From Wyeomyia smithii (Eukaryota > Arthropoda > Insecta > Diptera > Culicidae): a DNA stretch of 64,000 bases. Within the stretch, counting starts at the first letter, position 1. Each line of letters begins with the position of its first letter. Where the stretch lies: assembly GCF_029784165.1 (NCBI RefSeq), contig NC_073694.1, positions 159,684,995-159,748,994 on the forward strand, given 5' to 3'. Shown here in pieces: positions 12,001 to 22,373 of the stretch. Made by a program: the position numbers and the translations under genes. The notes beneath the pieces are model-generated. The model had not been told where the DNA came from, ran no database searches, and was given only the letters and a program-made list of their open reading frames with translations.

Positions 12001-13674
12001 GAAGTATGCACTCTAAACAAGAAACACCATCGAGCCAAATGCTAACAACAGAAACATCGACCGAACGTGATCTGACTTCACGCTTGGAAACCCGCGGGCA
12101 TCGCAGCCTCTTCACAGGCGCTGTTCGGGAGTAAAGTTTCCTCCCACTAAGGGAAGAATTTTCCCAACTACAATAGCGTGTACTTCGTTTTACTGGCGGC
12201 AAAATTGCATGTCGATGTAGAATGTTGGTGTTGCCTTGCGCGCCATAAATTCGTCACAAACCAAGATTCAGAGGCTGTGAAAAAGGATACCCAATTTACC
12301 GGAGGTCTCCCTCTTTTTCCTTTCAGTTTGCGCCTATAACAGCAGTCAAGATTCACACCAGCATTTGGGATCCTTTTGTGGGAGACGACGCTTATGACGG
12401 ACACCCAACCTCGATACCAGTTGGAAGACGGACAAAAAAGTGTTCCGCGTTCATCATGACACCAATTTGGAGCAAGCTTTTAGTTGTGCTCTCCGGCGAT
12501 TGGAAGCTTTTCAAACTGCTCGGAACTAGAAACAACGCTTCCGGCAAAGCGCTCTGCAATCGAGCAATAGAAGATGTGCTGCTGCATAACAAAGTGTCTT
12601 CCGGACTTATTCCGGAACGGAAGTATACTGCAGTGGATTCCATTTTTCATATCAATTGCATTTTACCGAACTTCGACAAGCTGGTTTTTCTGCAGTAAGT
12701 GTGGTAAAATAATTTTGCTGAAACGCTTAATTCAAAAAAATCTTCAAACCGCCCAGGGAGTAAAAAACACTTAAATCCAACTCTCTTTAATCAAAAGCTC
12801 TACTTTGATGATTGTATATTCAATTGTTTGTATCCTGTGTTTGTATCCAACTAATGTATCCTACCTGTAACATAACTCATTTCATGTGTACAATCATATA
12901 TTCTGTCGATGATTTTTTCGGCATAAACCACTACAACTGCATTATTTTTACAGGTAAGGTATTGTGCTTGTAGTGGTAAAACCTTCCGAAAAATTGTCAA
13001 ATCTACCGCAAAACAAGTGTAAATAATGCGTTCGTTGCATAACCACTGCGCTTTAGTCTTTGAATAACTTCTGTTGGAAACCAGTTCAAGAATAAGAACG
13101 GAAAATGAGATTTTTTTGGTTTTTATTCACTATATTATTCATTATATTCTTAAGGCGATGTTTCATGAAAACATTCAAGTACAGTATCGTCGTTGGCACT
13201 ACCCGATCTTCACAATCGTATGATAACGATGGTGTTACCTCATGTAGTATAAATCTATCAAACTCTTTATACGACCTGTTTTTCGACAAAGGGTTCAATA
13301 ACATACGAGGAGTGCTTGAGCGCTAAACAATCATGAGTACAAACAGGTTGTTTTAAATTATTCAAATCAAATTATTTTCAAACTTAAAACAGTACAACAA
13401 AAAAAGTTCCAGTCAGCATATTCATACGCATATTCGTGTTTCGATTGAAATATTCGTATTCATATGTATCACACAAACTCACACTAGACGCGCAAAATAC
13501 AGCATATGCGTACTGTTTTGGAGGCGATATACGCACTGAAAAATAATAGTACGGGATTCTTTGATAAATTTATAAACGATAATATTCGCAACTGAAAGCG
13601 ATTTATTTCATACTTTCTTACGAATTTAAGTTTAGTCCGGTTCCGACATAATATACGATTGTAATCTTACTTTT
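9061..13674. other. No recognisable gene
   Basis: Mostly AT-rich with scattered short open frames (up to 138 codons at 10090-10506, minus strand) that match nothing I recognise. A small inverted repeat lies at 12912-13003 and is listed separately. GC is somewhat higher around 11900-12650, but no protein family is apparent. Confidence 0.55.
12912..13003. repeat. Small imperfect inverted repeat
   Basis: TTTTTTCGGCATAAACCACTACAA on the left pairs with the inverse of TTGTAGTGGTAAAACC followed by TTCCGAAAAA on the right, across about 35 bases. It could be a tiny hairpin element. No coding content. Confidence 0.4.
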
Positions 13675-13815
13675 GGGGAGCTGCGTAGCCGCAAGGTTAC
13701 AGAGTCCGCTTTGTCGAGCGGATGGTCGTGGGTTCGAATCTTAGTAGAACCTGGCCATCCGGTGTCAAAAAAAATGGACTTAAGCATGGGTTTATTCTCA
13801 TTCTCATTCTCATTA
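13675..13815 (+). mobile_element. tRNA-derived SINE, Feilai-like
   Basis: The head is tRNA-like. It has an A-box-like GTAGCCGCAAGG and a B box GGTTCGAATCT, the internal RNA polymerase III promoter. Between them is a TCCGC/GCGGA anticodon-type stem with an 8-base loop. A short unrelated body follows, and then a tail of ATTCTC repeats (TTTATTCTCATTCTCATTCTC region) instead of poly(A). This architecture fits the Feilai SINE family known from Aedes. The extra loop base and imperfect acceptor stem argue against a functional tRNA. The family name is from memory. Confidence 0.75.
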
Positions 13816-15041
13816 TAGTAGAACAATAAGCGTGTAAAGGAAGAATAGCACATTACACACAAGCACTGATGAACAATAATAATAAGTATGCCACTTCTCA
13901 ATAGAGGTATTGCTATTAACAGAAGTGCGGGATACAACAGACACCCGGGCATATCTCACAATAGATCCTACGATTCTGGTCGCAGTGAGGAAGTCCATAC
14001 AGGAAAAAAAATCTTACTTTTGTGCAATCAATAGAAGTCAAGACAAGAATCCATATTTATTTATTTTCATTTATCATTTTTTGAACTTTATTTGAAGTTC
14101 GATCAACCATAACTTTTTCAAGCACATATGAATCGAAAAGTTATTGTACTTTAAACTCGAAGGTTACTAGTTCTTCGAGAACAGTTCTTCAATTCAGAAT
14201 GTCTGTGGTCGCTACTACTGATAGTGCTGACAACACTGGCGCACAGTTTGGAACACGTAATAAAGTATTTTAACGGTATGTATTTTATTATTTCATTAAA
14301 TAGGAAATGTCAAAATAGATACATATTTCACTGACTTTTCAAATTTTAACAACAGAACTATTGGAAAAATTTGTTTTGAAACTTAACAACCGTAAATGAT
14401 TTCAAGACAGTCTGATTTCAGGAAAAATCATTACAGAGGGGTGTCAAGTCGCACTCCACGGAAAAATGTTTTTATCTGTCCCAATTAATATTTTCCAGTT
14501 GGCTAAAATCCCAGTAAACTCATTAAAGCGGCTGCGGGTAACCAATCGACTATTAGGCTTCCACATATCAACACGAGCTCTATTACACTTGTGAACACAG
14601 GTTTGGCCCTACAGCACAACCTGGAAAAAATGAGAGATTATAGCTTTTCAACCATTCCTTGTGAATTTAGGTGTCTCTAAAACAGACAACTTTTTGTGAG
14701 AGTTGAATTAGTTTTTTGACGTGGGACTACGTCTTTGCTTACTATACTGGAAAGCATTCTGTAAAACTGCAAATAAAACTGGCAAATGTTGTGTCAGATT
14801 TCAAACGCTAATAATAGCATAACCACATGATGGATAACAATAACCAATATGTTGTTGGATAAATAAAATGTAAAACAATTTTGTAATATGCTTGTTATCA
14901 CTCTAATTTCATTGCTAAGCGGAAAAATTGATAAAAAGTTCGACAAATTTACGCGAACAATGAACCAATCACATGCGAGCATTCCTAACACAGACGACGT
15001 GAGTGGACACCATCCGTTTCCTGTGATATTCTCTGTATCAA
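13816..15041. other. No recognisable gene
   Basis: AT-rich intergenic-type DNA up to the Helitron terminus. Short open frames only. Confidence 0.55.
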
Positions 15042-15063
15042 TCTATACATATAAAAATGCAGC

Positions 15064-15094
<31 letters not shown>

Positions 15095-15174
15095 GTCTGA
15101 CTGTTCCATATAGGCTTGGAAACTACTGAACCGATTGGCGTGAAATTTTGTATATAGGGGTTTCAGGGGCCGAG

Positions 15175-15860
15175 AAAGGTGACTAAGTAATTCGAGACCC
15201 CTCCCTCTTCTGGAAGCGAGGGATCCCATACAAATGAAACACAAACTCATGCACATCTCGAAAACAAACCAAGCAAATGGAACCAAATTTGGCAGGTGGA
15301 TGTTTTTAGGGGTAACAAATATATCCATTATGGTTTGAGACCCCTCCCTCTTCTAGAAAGGAGGAGTCCCATACAAATGAAACATAAATTCATGCACATC
15401 TCGAAAACTAACCAAGCCAATGGAACCAAATTTGGCAGGTGGATGTTGTTAGGTCAAAAAATATATCCATAATAGTTTGATACCCCTCCCTCTACTAAAA
15501 GGGAAGGGTTCCATACAAATGAAACACAAATTCATGCACATCTCGAAAACTAACCAAGTAAATGAAACCAAATTGGGCAGGTGGATGTTTTTAGGGGTAT
15601 CAAATATATCCATAACAAATTGAGGAGGGGCGTCAATTTTTAAAAGGGAGGGGTCCCATACAAAAGAAACACAAATTTCGCACAGCTCGAGAACCAATCC
15701 ACCAAATAGAACCAAATTTGGCATGTAAGTGTTTTTAGAGGTAACAAATATGTTCATAATGTTTCGACACCCCTCCTTCTTCAGAAGGAGGGGTTCCACA
15801 CAAATTTCTGCACATCTCGAGAAATTATCAAGCAAATGGAACCAAATTTGATATGTTGAG
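15175..15860. repeat. Helitron internal tandem array, about 140-bp unit
   Basis: Four to five degenerate copies of a unit containing GACCCCTCCCTCTTCT, CCCATACAAATGAAACAC, ATGCACATCTCGAAAAC and GGAACCAAATTTGGCAGGTG. Copies of the CCCCTCCCTC block start near 15196, 15339 and 15479, a period of 140-143 bases. A later copy near 15640 is weaker. The periodicity creates a 189-codon open frame on the minus strand (15449-16018) with repeated segments such as NIHLPNLV. I regard it as an artefact of the array, not a gene. Confidence 0.8.
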
Positions 15861-15889
15861 GTTTCTGAGAGCAAGAAAATTTTTTGACT

Positions 15890-17150
15890 CCAGACGCCAT
15901 TGTTAAATTTAAGAAGGAAACTTCCGGTTTCTATCCGTAAAATGTCTTCAAATATCAGTTTCAAATCCAAGATGGTGACTTCCGGTTTGAAAAACAGCGG
16001 GGTATGACCAAATACCACCCAATATGGGTATTTCCGAAATCGTGATGATACACTGAAACCACAAATCGACCTCCGACAACATTTTGAGTTGTAAAATGGT
16101 GACTACCGGTGACTGGAAAACTGCCGAAAATGACCAAATACTAATATGGGTGTTTTTTAGCCAGAATGACGTTCAGAGGCCAGAAATTGTCTCCAAATGC
16201 CATTTTGAAATCCAAGATGGCGCTTACGGTTTCTGAAAAACAGCGAGATATGACCAAATACCACCGAATATGGGTATTTGCGAAATCGTGATGATGCATT
16301 GAAACCACAAATCGACCTCAGACAACATTTTAAGTTGTGAAATGGCAACTTTTGGTGCCTGGAAAACTGCCGAAAATGACCCAAAAATAACCAAATATCG
16401 GTTTTTCTTTAACCAGAATGATGCTCAGGGGCCAGAAATTGTCACAAAATGTCATTTTGAAATACAAGATGGCGACTTACGGTTTCTGAGAAAATAGCCG
16501 AAAATGACCAAATACCATCCAATATGAGTGTTTCTTTAACCAGAATGACGCTCAGAGACCAGAAATTGTCTCCAAATACAATTTTGAAATCCAAGATGGC
16601 GACTTCCGCTCTCTGAAAAACAGCCAAAAATGGCAGATTTCCATCCAATATGAGATGCTTCGATACCAGATTGATACACAGGAGCTAGAATCGACCACAG
16701 ACACCATTTTGAATTCTAAGATGGTGATTTCCGGTTTCTGGAAAACAGCCGAATATCACTAAATAATACCTATTATAGGTGTTTCTTCAACCAGAATGAC
16801 GCTCAGAGGCCAAAAATTGTCTCCTAATGTCATTTTAAAATCCAGGACGGTGACTTCCGGTTTCTGAAAAAAAAACATAAAGTGACCAATTACCACACAA
16901 TATGCGCGTTTCTTTAACCAGAATGATGCATGAAACTAAAAATTGACCTCAGGCACCATTTTAAATTGTAAAATGGCAACTTCTGGAAAACAGCCGAATA
17001 CTACTACATATAAATATTTCCGTAATCGAAATGATGTATAGACGCCAAGCATTGACCCTGAACACCATCTTGAATTCGAAGATGACCACTTTCAGGTTTT
17101 GAAAAACAACGAAAATAACTGAATACCACCCAATATGAGTATTTCCGGAG
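15890..17150. repeat. Helitron internal tandem array, about 125-bp unit
   Basis: About ten degenerate copies of a unit built around CAAGATGGCGACTTCCGGTT, CAGCCGAAAATGACCAAATA, CACCCAATATGGGTATTTC and a CCAGAATGACGCTCAGAGGC-type segment. Copies of the AAGATGG block recur at about 120-130 base spacing. Short minus-strand frames inside repeat the same residues and are not genes. A looser relative of the unit is seen at 40930-41130. Confidence 0.75.
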
Positions 17151-17312
17151 AGGTGATGTACTAAAGGCAGAAAACGAGGATGTTGTCATTCCGATAAAAT
17201 CAATAATTTCAAACGATATAAACAAATCGCAAGAAATCAATGAATTTGGAATGTTGAAAATTATTAAATTGACCACAAAAATAGGCGGGACGAAGTTTGC
17301 CGGGTCAGCTAG

Positions 17313-18439
17313 TATCGAAATATAAATTGACAGAGTCTCCCCGTCCCAATAGGTCAATTTATTTTTGCTTCCATGAGCTTAGACTAATATGATGTCTCGA
17401 AGGTAAAAGTTTTCCGAAACATTTGAAACAATCCCCATTCTTGAACAATTTCTAAACCTGCTTTCAGAACCTAATAAAAACTGATGTCGCGAAAGAAAAT
17501 ATGCCGGTGAAAGCAACAATGCCAGTGGAGTAAAGAGCCGCAGGTCTCTTGTCGTCTATGATTGCAGCGGTACTCTTCTATTCATACATTTCAGCGGTAC
17601 ACTTCTATTCGTACTGCAGCGGTACAATTCGTATTGCAGTGGTACACTTTTATTCGTACATTTCTATTCGTGTGCAATCGAGGAAAAACTGCAACGCTGC
17701 TGCTGATGGTGATTGAAAGTTTATCTCATAAATAAGATTACCATAAATTACTCAACTAGTATTGTAAATTTTTGCAACGGATATTTATTTAATTTTATTT
17801 TCGATAATCACTAAATAAATGTGACCGGATAGTATCGAAAGATTAAATTTCCAAACATACAAATGTATAGAAAAGTAAGAGCCTGCGAATTCTAGTGAAT
17901 TTTTGGTTTATTTACTAAGATTCATTCAGAATCTCTTTTTACATTTCAAAATTGTTTGATGATATATAATTATTCTAAGCTTTACCATAATAAACGTATA
18001 TTAGCTGTCTTCATAATACAGCGAAGGTAGTTGTAGGCAACTGAAAAAAAAATTTCAACCAAAAACAAAAATGGAATTGTTGATTCCTATGATTTTTTGC
18101 TGGAACTTGTTCATAATTTTGTTTAAAATATCTTTTTATGTTTGCCAACTAATGAACTTTTGTAAGGACTTCCATATTATTTTGAAAGTAAAGTCCATAT
18201 CATAGATTTGATTTATTCAGTGTTGAATGAGACAAAACCATTCATTATGATAACGTAAGTATTATTGGATTTGGTTTTTTAAGATATAGAGTTAATTCTG
18301 ACTTCGACGCATTACGAGAAATTTTTGGTGCTTCTTCAACAAGCACGATATGCTTGTTCCTTGTCAAATACATGTTGCACAAAAAATACTAAAGAGCAAA
18401 ATCATTTTAAATCGCCTGGAAATACGCGAAAATTTAATC
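17313..18439. other. No recognisable gene
   Basis: AT-rich spacer between the Helitron and the long-TIR element. It includes a short imperfect repeat of the phrase GCAGCGGTACACTTCTATTCG at about 17564-17660. Nothing coding. Confidence 0.55.
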
Positions 18440-19135
18440 GACCATTTTTGATTTGAATGAAACTTTGCCCACGGATTTGGCTTAGCAAACTGAGCATTTT
18501 TCACAGGTGGAGAGATTTTTTACACCCATGAGTTACATTCTAAAAGGGCGTATGCCTTTTGGCATAGGTTTTATTCGAAGCATTGTAGCCCAGAAACCGT
18601 TGGTTGTATAGAAAAACTGTCTGAGAATGAGTTGTAGAGAATAAAAATGCACTATAAAAAAAATATACACTGTACAAAAAAATTTTTTTTTGACCAAAAA
18701 AAATTAAAAACAAACATTAAATTTCAATTTAAAAAAAAAAGAGTTGAATTTTTTTTTTAACTTTTTTTTTAAAGAAGCTTGACGTTAATGCGCAACTTTT
18801 CAAAAAAAGTCCAGGATGGAGAAATGAAAAGTAATTTTTTTATGGTAGATTATTTTTTTTATGAAAATTCTAATTCAAACTTTTTTCAAAATATTTGTAT
18901 TCTGATGATTTTAAAAGATGCAGAGAGTTATTTTGAATCAAAAAGCGCTTGGTAATAAACATTCTAAAGGCATCGGTTTTCGAGTTATTTCTGATTCAAG
19001 CTCGAAAAATTATAATTATTTAGAAAAATACACGGTTTTCTTATTTTGTCCATAGTTCTCCAGCAAAAACCATACGTTCATTGGAATGCTTGATCAAAAA
19101 TATACAATTCATTCTTTGACAACAAAACGATTTAG
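18440..19135 (+). repeat. Left arm of the long inverted repeat
   Basis: Includes the well-conserved blocks GGCTTAGCAAACTGAGCATT, GAGATTTTTTACACCCATGA, GTAGCCCAGAAACCGTTGGT and CAGCAAAAACCATACGTTCA. All four recur in reverse complement in the right arm in the mirrored order. Confidence 0.85.
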
Positions 19136-19272
19136 CGAACGGTTCTAAAGAAAAGAGTTAAATGTTCTAAGTAATATAAATATATATAAGAATCAGGTAT
19201 TTATTTTCGAGTTTTATTATATTAGGAACATACGTTTTTATGACATACATACTTTACAGAACTAGTTTCACC

Positions 19273-19479
19273 TTATATTTTATATACATCATAAGTAAAT
19301 GATTCGTCATCTTTTGAAAACAGCTTCGTTTGTATCTTATTTTCTAAAATCGGAACAAAAGAGTAATACTTTTGTGTGGCAGCTATCATTATAGATTTTT
19401 TGAAAATATTGCTCCATTCTGTTACTCTTTGTTCATATTCTTCATATGATACCCAACTAAATGACTTTTTTGATGAATT
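19273..19479 (-). pseudogene. C-terminal fragment of the transposase-like protein
   Basis: The fragment reads WVSYEEYEQRVTEWSNIFKK, later QKYYSFVPI and NKIQTKLFS, and ends with TAA at 19273-19275. In relatives I remember, a segment with the spacing of 'yeeR...F..s..i..T...hsFvPl....i.tKlyS' follows the main domain. It is separated from the main open frame by a TGA and a frame change within about 20 bases, too short for an intron, so the gene is broken here. Confidence 0.55.
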
Positions 19480-19490
19480 CTATTTACTTT

Positions 19491-20120
19491 TCAGATTAGA
19501 CCAATTGCGCTTGTAATGGGATGTTCATGCTCTTTAGCTAAACTTGCATTTCCTGCCATTCGTTTTAATATGCCACCAATTGCATTGCATGGGCCTTTAA
19601 CATGAGAAGTCGCAAAAAAATGCCACTCTGCATCGACGTTATATTTTGTTTTGAACTTGCCAAGACTTGCAAAGTTTTTTCTATTTTCATATTGTGAGGC
19701 AGCTCCATCAGACATTAATATCGCTTTTTTCAACTCTATTGTTGTTTTCAAAAAACTCATTAATTTGGCAATAAACACCTGAACCGCAACAGTATCATGA
19801 TGGAGTACTTCCGATATTAAGATGAAGCTGATATTCTTAAGTGTTCCAGATTCTGAATAGTAAACAACGAAGGGATGAATGGTGGCTTGACTATCATTCC
19901 AATAACTACACGAATCACAAGTTGATAAAGACGTATTAAAATGAGCTTGACTGTGCAATATTTTTAATTTTGCAATAACGTTTTCGTTTAATTTGCGTAA
20001 GCTTGATGAGCACCGATGATCAGGAAAGGGTTTACAGCATTTGGGCTTGGTGTATTCCATTTTCACTTTATTCATCTTCACAAAATGCAAACTGTTACTA
20101 ACACATCTAGAGTAGTGCAA
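19491..20120 (-). pseudogene. DDE-like transposase-related protein, broken
   Basis: The 209-codon frame has three blocks. The first is WNDSQATIHPFVVYY (residues 74-88) and LHHDTVAVQVF (106-116). The second is SDGAASQYENRKNF (137-150). The third is WHFFATSHVKGPC...IGGILKR (166-187). The SDGxxxQYxN and FFATSHxKGPC blocks mark a widespread family of uncharacterised animal proteins found in many copies per genome, probably transposon-derived. The block I would expect before the first one, with a conserved acidic residue, is not visible. The first 35 or so residues may be non-coding. Its place between long inverted repeats supports a transposition role. Function is inferred, and this copy is not intact. 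Confidence 0.6.
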
Positions 20121-20303
20121 TCGTATTTATATACGAAAACAGATATTATAGGTAACCCAGTAGTTATTGGTTGCGTACTTTACAAACAGTTGTTATTAGT
20201 AAACAAGTAGGTAGTGTTGCATGACAAACATATTTTTTTATAAAACATTCGGCAAGGGGGAACGTGTAGGAAGGCTCAGGTTTAGCGCTTGAGTTATTTA
20301 TCC

Positions 20304-21004
20304 AATCGTTTTATTGTCAAAGAATGAATTGTATATTTTTGATCAAGCATCCCAATGAACGTATGGTTTTTGCTGGAGAACCATGGACAAATTAAGAAAA
20401 ACGTGTATTTTCCGAAATATTAATAATTTTTCGAGCTTAAATTTAAAATAACTCGAAAACCGATGCCTTTAGAATGTTTGCTACCAAGCGCTTTTTGATT
20501 TAAAATGACTCTCTGCATCTTTTAAAATCATCAGAATACAAATATTTTGGAAAATGTTTGAATTAGAATTTTCATTAAAAAATTAATCTACCATAAAAAA
20601 TTACTTTTCATTTCTCCATCCTGGACTTTTTTTGAAAAGTTGCGCATTTACGTCAAGCTTCTTTAAAAAAAAAATAAAAAAAAATTCAACTCATTTTTTT
20701 TTTAAATTGAAATATAATGTTTATTTTTAATTTATTTTGGTCAAAAAAATTTTTTTTGTACAGTGTATATTTTTTCAATGGTGCATTTTTAATTCCCTAC
20801 AATTCATTCTCAGACAGTTTTTCTACACAACCAACGGTTTCTGGGCTACAATGCTTCGAATAAAACCTATGCCAAGAGGCATACGCCCTTTTAGAATGTA
20901 ACTCATGGGTGTAAAAAATCTCTCCATCTATGAAAAATGCTCAGTTTGCTAAGCCAAATACGTGTGCAAAGTTTCAATCAAATCAAAAATGGTCGATATT
21001 CGAC
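20304..21004 (-). repeat. Right arm of the long inverted repeat
   Basis: Reverse complement of the left arm, with the same block order and differences mostly in homopolymer runs. It reaches inward to AAAACGATT (20304-20312 on the plus strand as AATCGTTTT). Confidence 0.85.
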
Positions 21005-21880
21005 CATCGGTCATTTGGCGCAATCTTGCTCTAAAGGCATAACATCGCCAAACAGAAACGATATTCTTTCGAGTGTTGTTGAATATATTTCAAAAATCGA
21101 TTTCCAGTGGAGGCTGAAAATAAAAATACGTAAAGTCGCTAAGCAAACACATTGATTCTGTCTGCAGACACTGAATATTTTGTAACAAAAAATCCCCTAA
21201 TTACAGTGTTCGGTCCCACGTCACCATTTCATACAACCCTAGGGCTGTATACCTTGTAGTATTTCGTAAACATAACGTTGAACGCATCTGGCGAGCAATT
21301 ACTATGCGACATTCTGACGCACTTTAACGTACTTCTGCACAAAGCTATAATCTTTCTAGGCGACTATTTTGAACTTTAGGGCCGCATATTTTTTCTTTTT
21401 TGTCGACCAGTATTATCTCCAAAATTATGTCTTCTCATCTGGCATCCATGTCATAATACGTTAATCAGGGTTATGTTTTTCACCGGTTAGTCAGCTACCA
21501 TTTTACAGAAATGATCAAAAAATCTAACGTCATGCTTACTCAAAGGTCGGTTATGGATTAGTATAAAAAGCAGGTAGTTTTTTGAGTTAAAACCCGCTAC
21601 TGGGTTTAAACTAGGAAATACCGTAATTTCAAGTCAATTTTAGCCCGTATCAGCCGATTTTTTTCTGAAAAGTAGTCACGATCGTGATGTTTATTAGACG
21701 ACCACCGTTTATCTCTTAAATGTGCCATAATTCCGTACAATTATTTACATTGCCATGTTACATTTCTGGGGCTGCAAAATACATGATTACAATCAGGTTT
21801 CCTAAATCATGAAAGCTGATATAGGAGAGGGTTCTGGCAGCACGGCTATCACCAACTCGTGCGAATTCTCTGCTTATGCC
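21005..21880. other. No recognisable gene
   Basis: Mixed AT-rich DNA between two inverted-repeat elements. No coding similarity seen. Confidence 0.5.
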
Positions 21881-22373
21881 TTCAGACTACGCCGGATATC
21901 ACCTGATATCGCCAGATAATACCGGATACCACCTCGGGTGTTCACACTACAGTCATATGATATGGTTTGACATTTGCTTTGGTAATTAAAGAGAGTAGAA
22001 AACAAACAGGTCGCAGCAGAAACTAGACAACAAGAGCAATGTAATTAGGATAGAGATGTCAGCTAGTTGACTCGTACTTACGTGAACTCTCATATGCAAT
22101 TGTCAAAATGTGCGGGGTGACAAGAGCAAAATTATTTTCTTCCTTCTTACTCGCATGCAATGCGAATTTAGAAATTTGTAGGGTTGGGTCAAATGTCTTT
22201 TCACCGTTGCCAACTGCTGCAAATCTGGTTTTTATTGGTTTTCGAACATGATATCCGCGATATCATGTAGCCGAGGTGATATCCGATGATAGCTCGATTG
22301 TGTGATATATTAGGTGATATGGCCTCGATAGCACCAACCGCCTGATATCAGGTGACACGCGGTGTAGTGTGAA
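21881..22373. mobile_element. GATATC-rich inverted-repeat (MITE-like) element
   Basis: The left edge starts TTCAGACTAC and the inverse of the right edge starts TTCACACTAC. Both continue to CACCTGATATC, and about 25 of 30 positions agree. Inside, the words GATATCAC, GATATCGC and GGTGATAT recur many times near both ends, giving many small palindromes. The core is non-coding. No clear target duplication found. Confidence 0.6.

Larger units (their letters stand above)
15042..17312 (+). mobile_element. Non-autonomous Helitron
   Basis: The element starts with TCTATACATATAAAAATG after an A and ends in CGGGTCAGCTAG followed by T. That is the Helitron pattern: 5' TC, 3' CTRR, insertion between A and T with no target duplication. 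The GGGACGAAGTTTGCCGGGTC block next to the 3' end is a form I recall from many arthropod Helitrons. A (CTGT)n run follows the 5' end (about 15063-15103), then the common ACTACTGAACCGATTGGCGTG sequence. No Rep or helicase gene is present. The interior consists of two families of tandem repeats, listed separately, so mobilisation would need proteins from elsewhere. Confidence 0.8.
18440..21004. mobile_element. DNA element with about 700-bp terminal inverted repeats
   Basis: The left arm (18440-19135) reappears inverted as the right arm (20304-21004) with few differences plus length changes in A/T runs. The outer edges read CGACCATTTTTGATTTGA and the inner edges TTCATTCTTTGACAA followed by a T- or C-containing AAAACGATT. 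The 1.17-kb core holds a broken transposase-like gene on the minus strand. Similarity weakens outside 18440 and 21004, so true termini and target duplication are not settled. Long TIRs recall Mutator-like or Foldback-type elements. I could not assign a superfamily. Confidence 0.8.

Noticed and set aside
13681..13755. Possible tRNA gene at 13.68 kb
   Set aside because: The anticodon loop has an extra base, the acceptor stem does not close, and a SINE body with an ATTCTC tail follows.
15449..16018. 189-codon open frame on the minus strand
   Set aside because: Its repeated peptide segments follow the 140-bp DNA array and match no protein family.
15175..17150. CRISPR-like arrays in the 15-17 kb region
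   Set aside because: The whole unit is repeated with gradual divergence and no unique spacers, inside a eukaryotic Helitron.
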